Below, piece after piece: positions 12,766 through 13,195 of a stretch of DNA of 13,195 nucleotides. The DNA is taken from the NCBI GenBank assembly GCA_035651595.1, contig DASRFJ010000314.1:1-13195 (forward strand). The letters are read 5' to 3'. The stretch is from JAFARZ01 sp035651595 (lineage in GTDB: Bacteria; Actinomycetota; Actinomycetes; Streptosporangiales; Streptosporangiaceae). Below the pieces are notes generated by a model. That model was not told the origin of the DNA and made no database searches. It was given only the letters and a program-made list of their open reading frames with translations. Made by a program: the position numbers and the translations under genes. Positions within the stretch are counted from its first letter, which is position 1; each line of letters begins with the position of its first letter.

Positions 12766-12956
12766 GCGGACGCCGCTCCGCCGACCTCGTCCCGGTCGGG
12801 GTAGGTAAGGTATTTGTCATGATTACGCCCTAGGTCCGCCGGCCCTTTCAGCGCGCCGACAAGCGCGGCCAGGTGCCGCGGAAGCTCGGAAGCCTCATCC
12901 CGCTCGCGGCTCGCATCCTCTGGCCGCCCATCGTTTGGCCGCCCATCGTTGACCAT
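12762..12956 (-). CDS. putative VapB-like antitoxin
   Basis: This 64-residue hydrophilic protein starts at ATG 12956 and overlaps the PIN toxin gene by four bases (ATGA), the usual antitoxin-toxin coupling. The central helix LPRHLAALVGALKG and the C-terminal RNHDKYLTYPDRDEV look like a toxin-binding tail, as many antitoxins end with a D-YL segment. I do not see a clear DNA-binding domain; the N-terminus (MVNDGRPNDGRPEDAS) is low-complexity and built on a 15-bp duplication, so the original DNA-binding part may be reduced or the true start different. TAGACT at 12968-12963 lies just upstream on the minus strand and could be a -10 element for a nearly leaderless transcript. Identification rests mainly on position next to the PIN gene. 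Confidence 0.6.
   Translation of the reverse strand: MVNDGRPNDGRPEDASRERDEASELPRHLAALVGALKGPADLGRNHDKYLTYPDRDEVGGAASA
12921..12950. repeat. 15-bp perfect tandem duplication in the antitoxin gene
   Basis: TGGCCGCCCATCGTT occurs twice in direct tandem (12921-12935, 12936-12950). On the minus strand it encodes NDGRP twice at the antitoxin N-terminus. The duplication keeps the frame and looks recent. Confidence 0.9.
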
Positions 12957-12981
12957 GACCGCAGTCTATCGTCGCGGTCCC

Positions 12982-13013
12982 GGCCAGTGCTGGTAATGGC
13001 ATCAGCAGTGGCC
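12982..13013 (-). terminator. possible stem-loop between carbamate kinase and antitoxin genes
   Basis: GGCCAGTGCTG (12982-12992) and CAGCAGTGGCC (13003-13013) form an 11-bp stem with one G-G mismatch and a ten-base loop. It sits in the 79-bp gap after the carbamate kinase stop. There is no T tract, so it is a weak or partial terminator call. Confidence 0.4.
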
Positions 13014-13035
13014 ACCGGGCCAAGCCCCTGGGCCC

Positions 13036-13195
13036 TCAGCTGGCGACGATCGTTCCGGTCTGGCCGGCCAGCAGGTCTCCTGCGTCGGTGAGCCGGCCGA
13101 TCGCGGCTGGCTTGCCGGTGGCTTCGGCGAACCGGCAGGCCGCCTCCACCTTGGGCCCCATCGAGCCGGCCGGGAACGCGCGGGAGCGCATCCAG
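13036..13195 (-). CDS. arcC: carbamate kinase, C-terminal 53 residues (5' end outside window)
   Basis: On the minus strand the frame entering at the window edge reads WMRSRAFPAGSMGPKVEAA, then CRFAEATGKPAAIGRL, then LLAGQTGTIVAS, and stops with TGA (13036-13038). FPAGSMGPKVEAA followed by F-EATG, a small AIG-L motif and GQTGT-I is the conserved C-terminus of carbamate kinase, normally about 310 residues. The enzyme makes ATP and carbamate from carbamoyl phosphate and ADP in the cytoplasm, the last step of the arginine deiminase route and of some purine or agmatine fermentations. That gives ATP without respiration, in line with the hypoxia theme here. It has no start codon within the window. 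Genes for arginine deiminase or ornithine carbamoyltransferase should lie beyond the edge if this is an arc operon. Confidence 0.8.
   Translation of the reverse strand, partial: WMRSRAFPAGSMGPKVEAACRFAEATGKPAAIGRLTDAGDLLAGQTGTIVAS

Noticed and set aside
12826..12845. CCCTAGGTCCGCCGGCCC-like stretch resembling a DevR box
   Set aside because: On the minus strand only one half fits (GGAC-CTAG-GGC) and the site is inside the antitoxin coding sequence.

Overview
The window is high-GC DNA with dense, GC-biased codon use, GTG and ATG starts, and gene families typical of actinobacteria (DevR/DevS, Acg-type nitroreductase, tandem universal stress proteins, DoxD and Rieske proteins). It is best read as chromosomal DNA from a filamentous or soil actinomycete. 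I cannot name the genus from sequence alone. The gene content strongly resembles the hypoxia/NO dormancy (DosR/DevR) regulon of Mycobacterium tuberculosis.

Layout. 1-1053: 3' part of an acetyl-CoA hydrolase / 4-hydroxybutyrate CoA-transferase (+), ending at a hairpin shared with a convergent single-domain universal stress protein (1123-1560, -). 1561-1760: divergent control region with a DevR-type box. 1761-4393 (+): the response regulator DevR, a split-barrel flavin protein, an Acg-type nitroreductase and a small unknown protein. 4422-6152 (-): a DevS/DosT-like GAF-GAF histidine kinase that keeps the haem histidine. 6180-7415 (-): a decayed stretch, holding the C-terminal scrap of an OB-fold protein and an APC/KimA-like transporter that lost about half its length. 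7416-7808: a long divergent region with a DevR box, an inverted repeat, a cluster of G/C hairpins and a small zinc-finger-like gene fragment. 7809-10500 (+): a dihaem cytochrome b with an unusual outer domain, and a tandem USP. 10549-12317 (-): a DoxD-Rieske fusion and a b561-like membrane cytochrome. 12353-12956 (-): a VapBC-like toxin-antitoxin pair whose toxin is frameshifted. 13036-13195 (-): the C-terminus of carbamate kinase, cut by the window edge.

How it fits together. Four sites share GGGAC-N4-(G/T)NCCC, the half-site spacing of the mycobacterial DosR box. They lie between the USP and devR, before the flavin protein, before the small unknown gene, and before the transporter/cytochrome divergent region. 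DevS would sense O2/NO/CO or redox state through haem and phosphorylate DevR, which would switch on the stress proteins, flavoproteins and, I infer, the cytochrome b. The cytochrome b, Rieske-DoxD fusion and b561-like protein sit in two convergent units and together hold the parts of a quinol-oxidising chain without a cytochrome c1. The flanking CoA-transferase and carbamate kinase fit fermentative ATP conservation. The most novel candidate is this b / DoxD-Rieske / b561 redox module under apparent DevR control.
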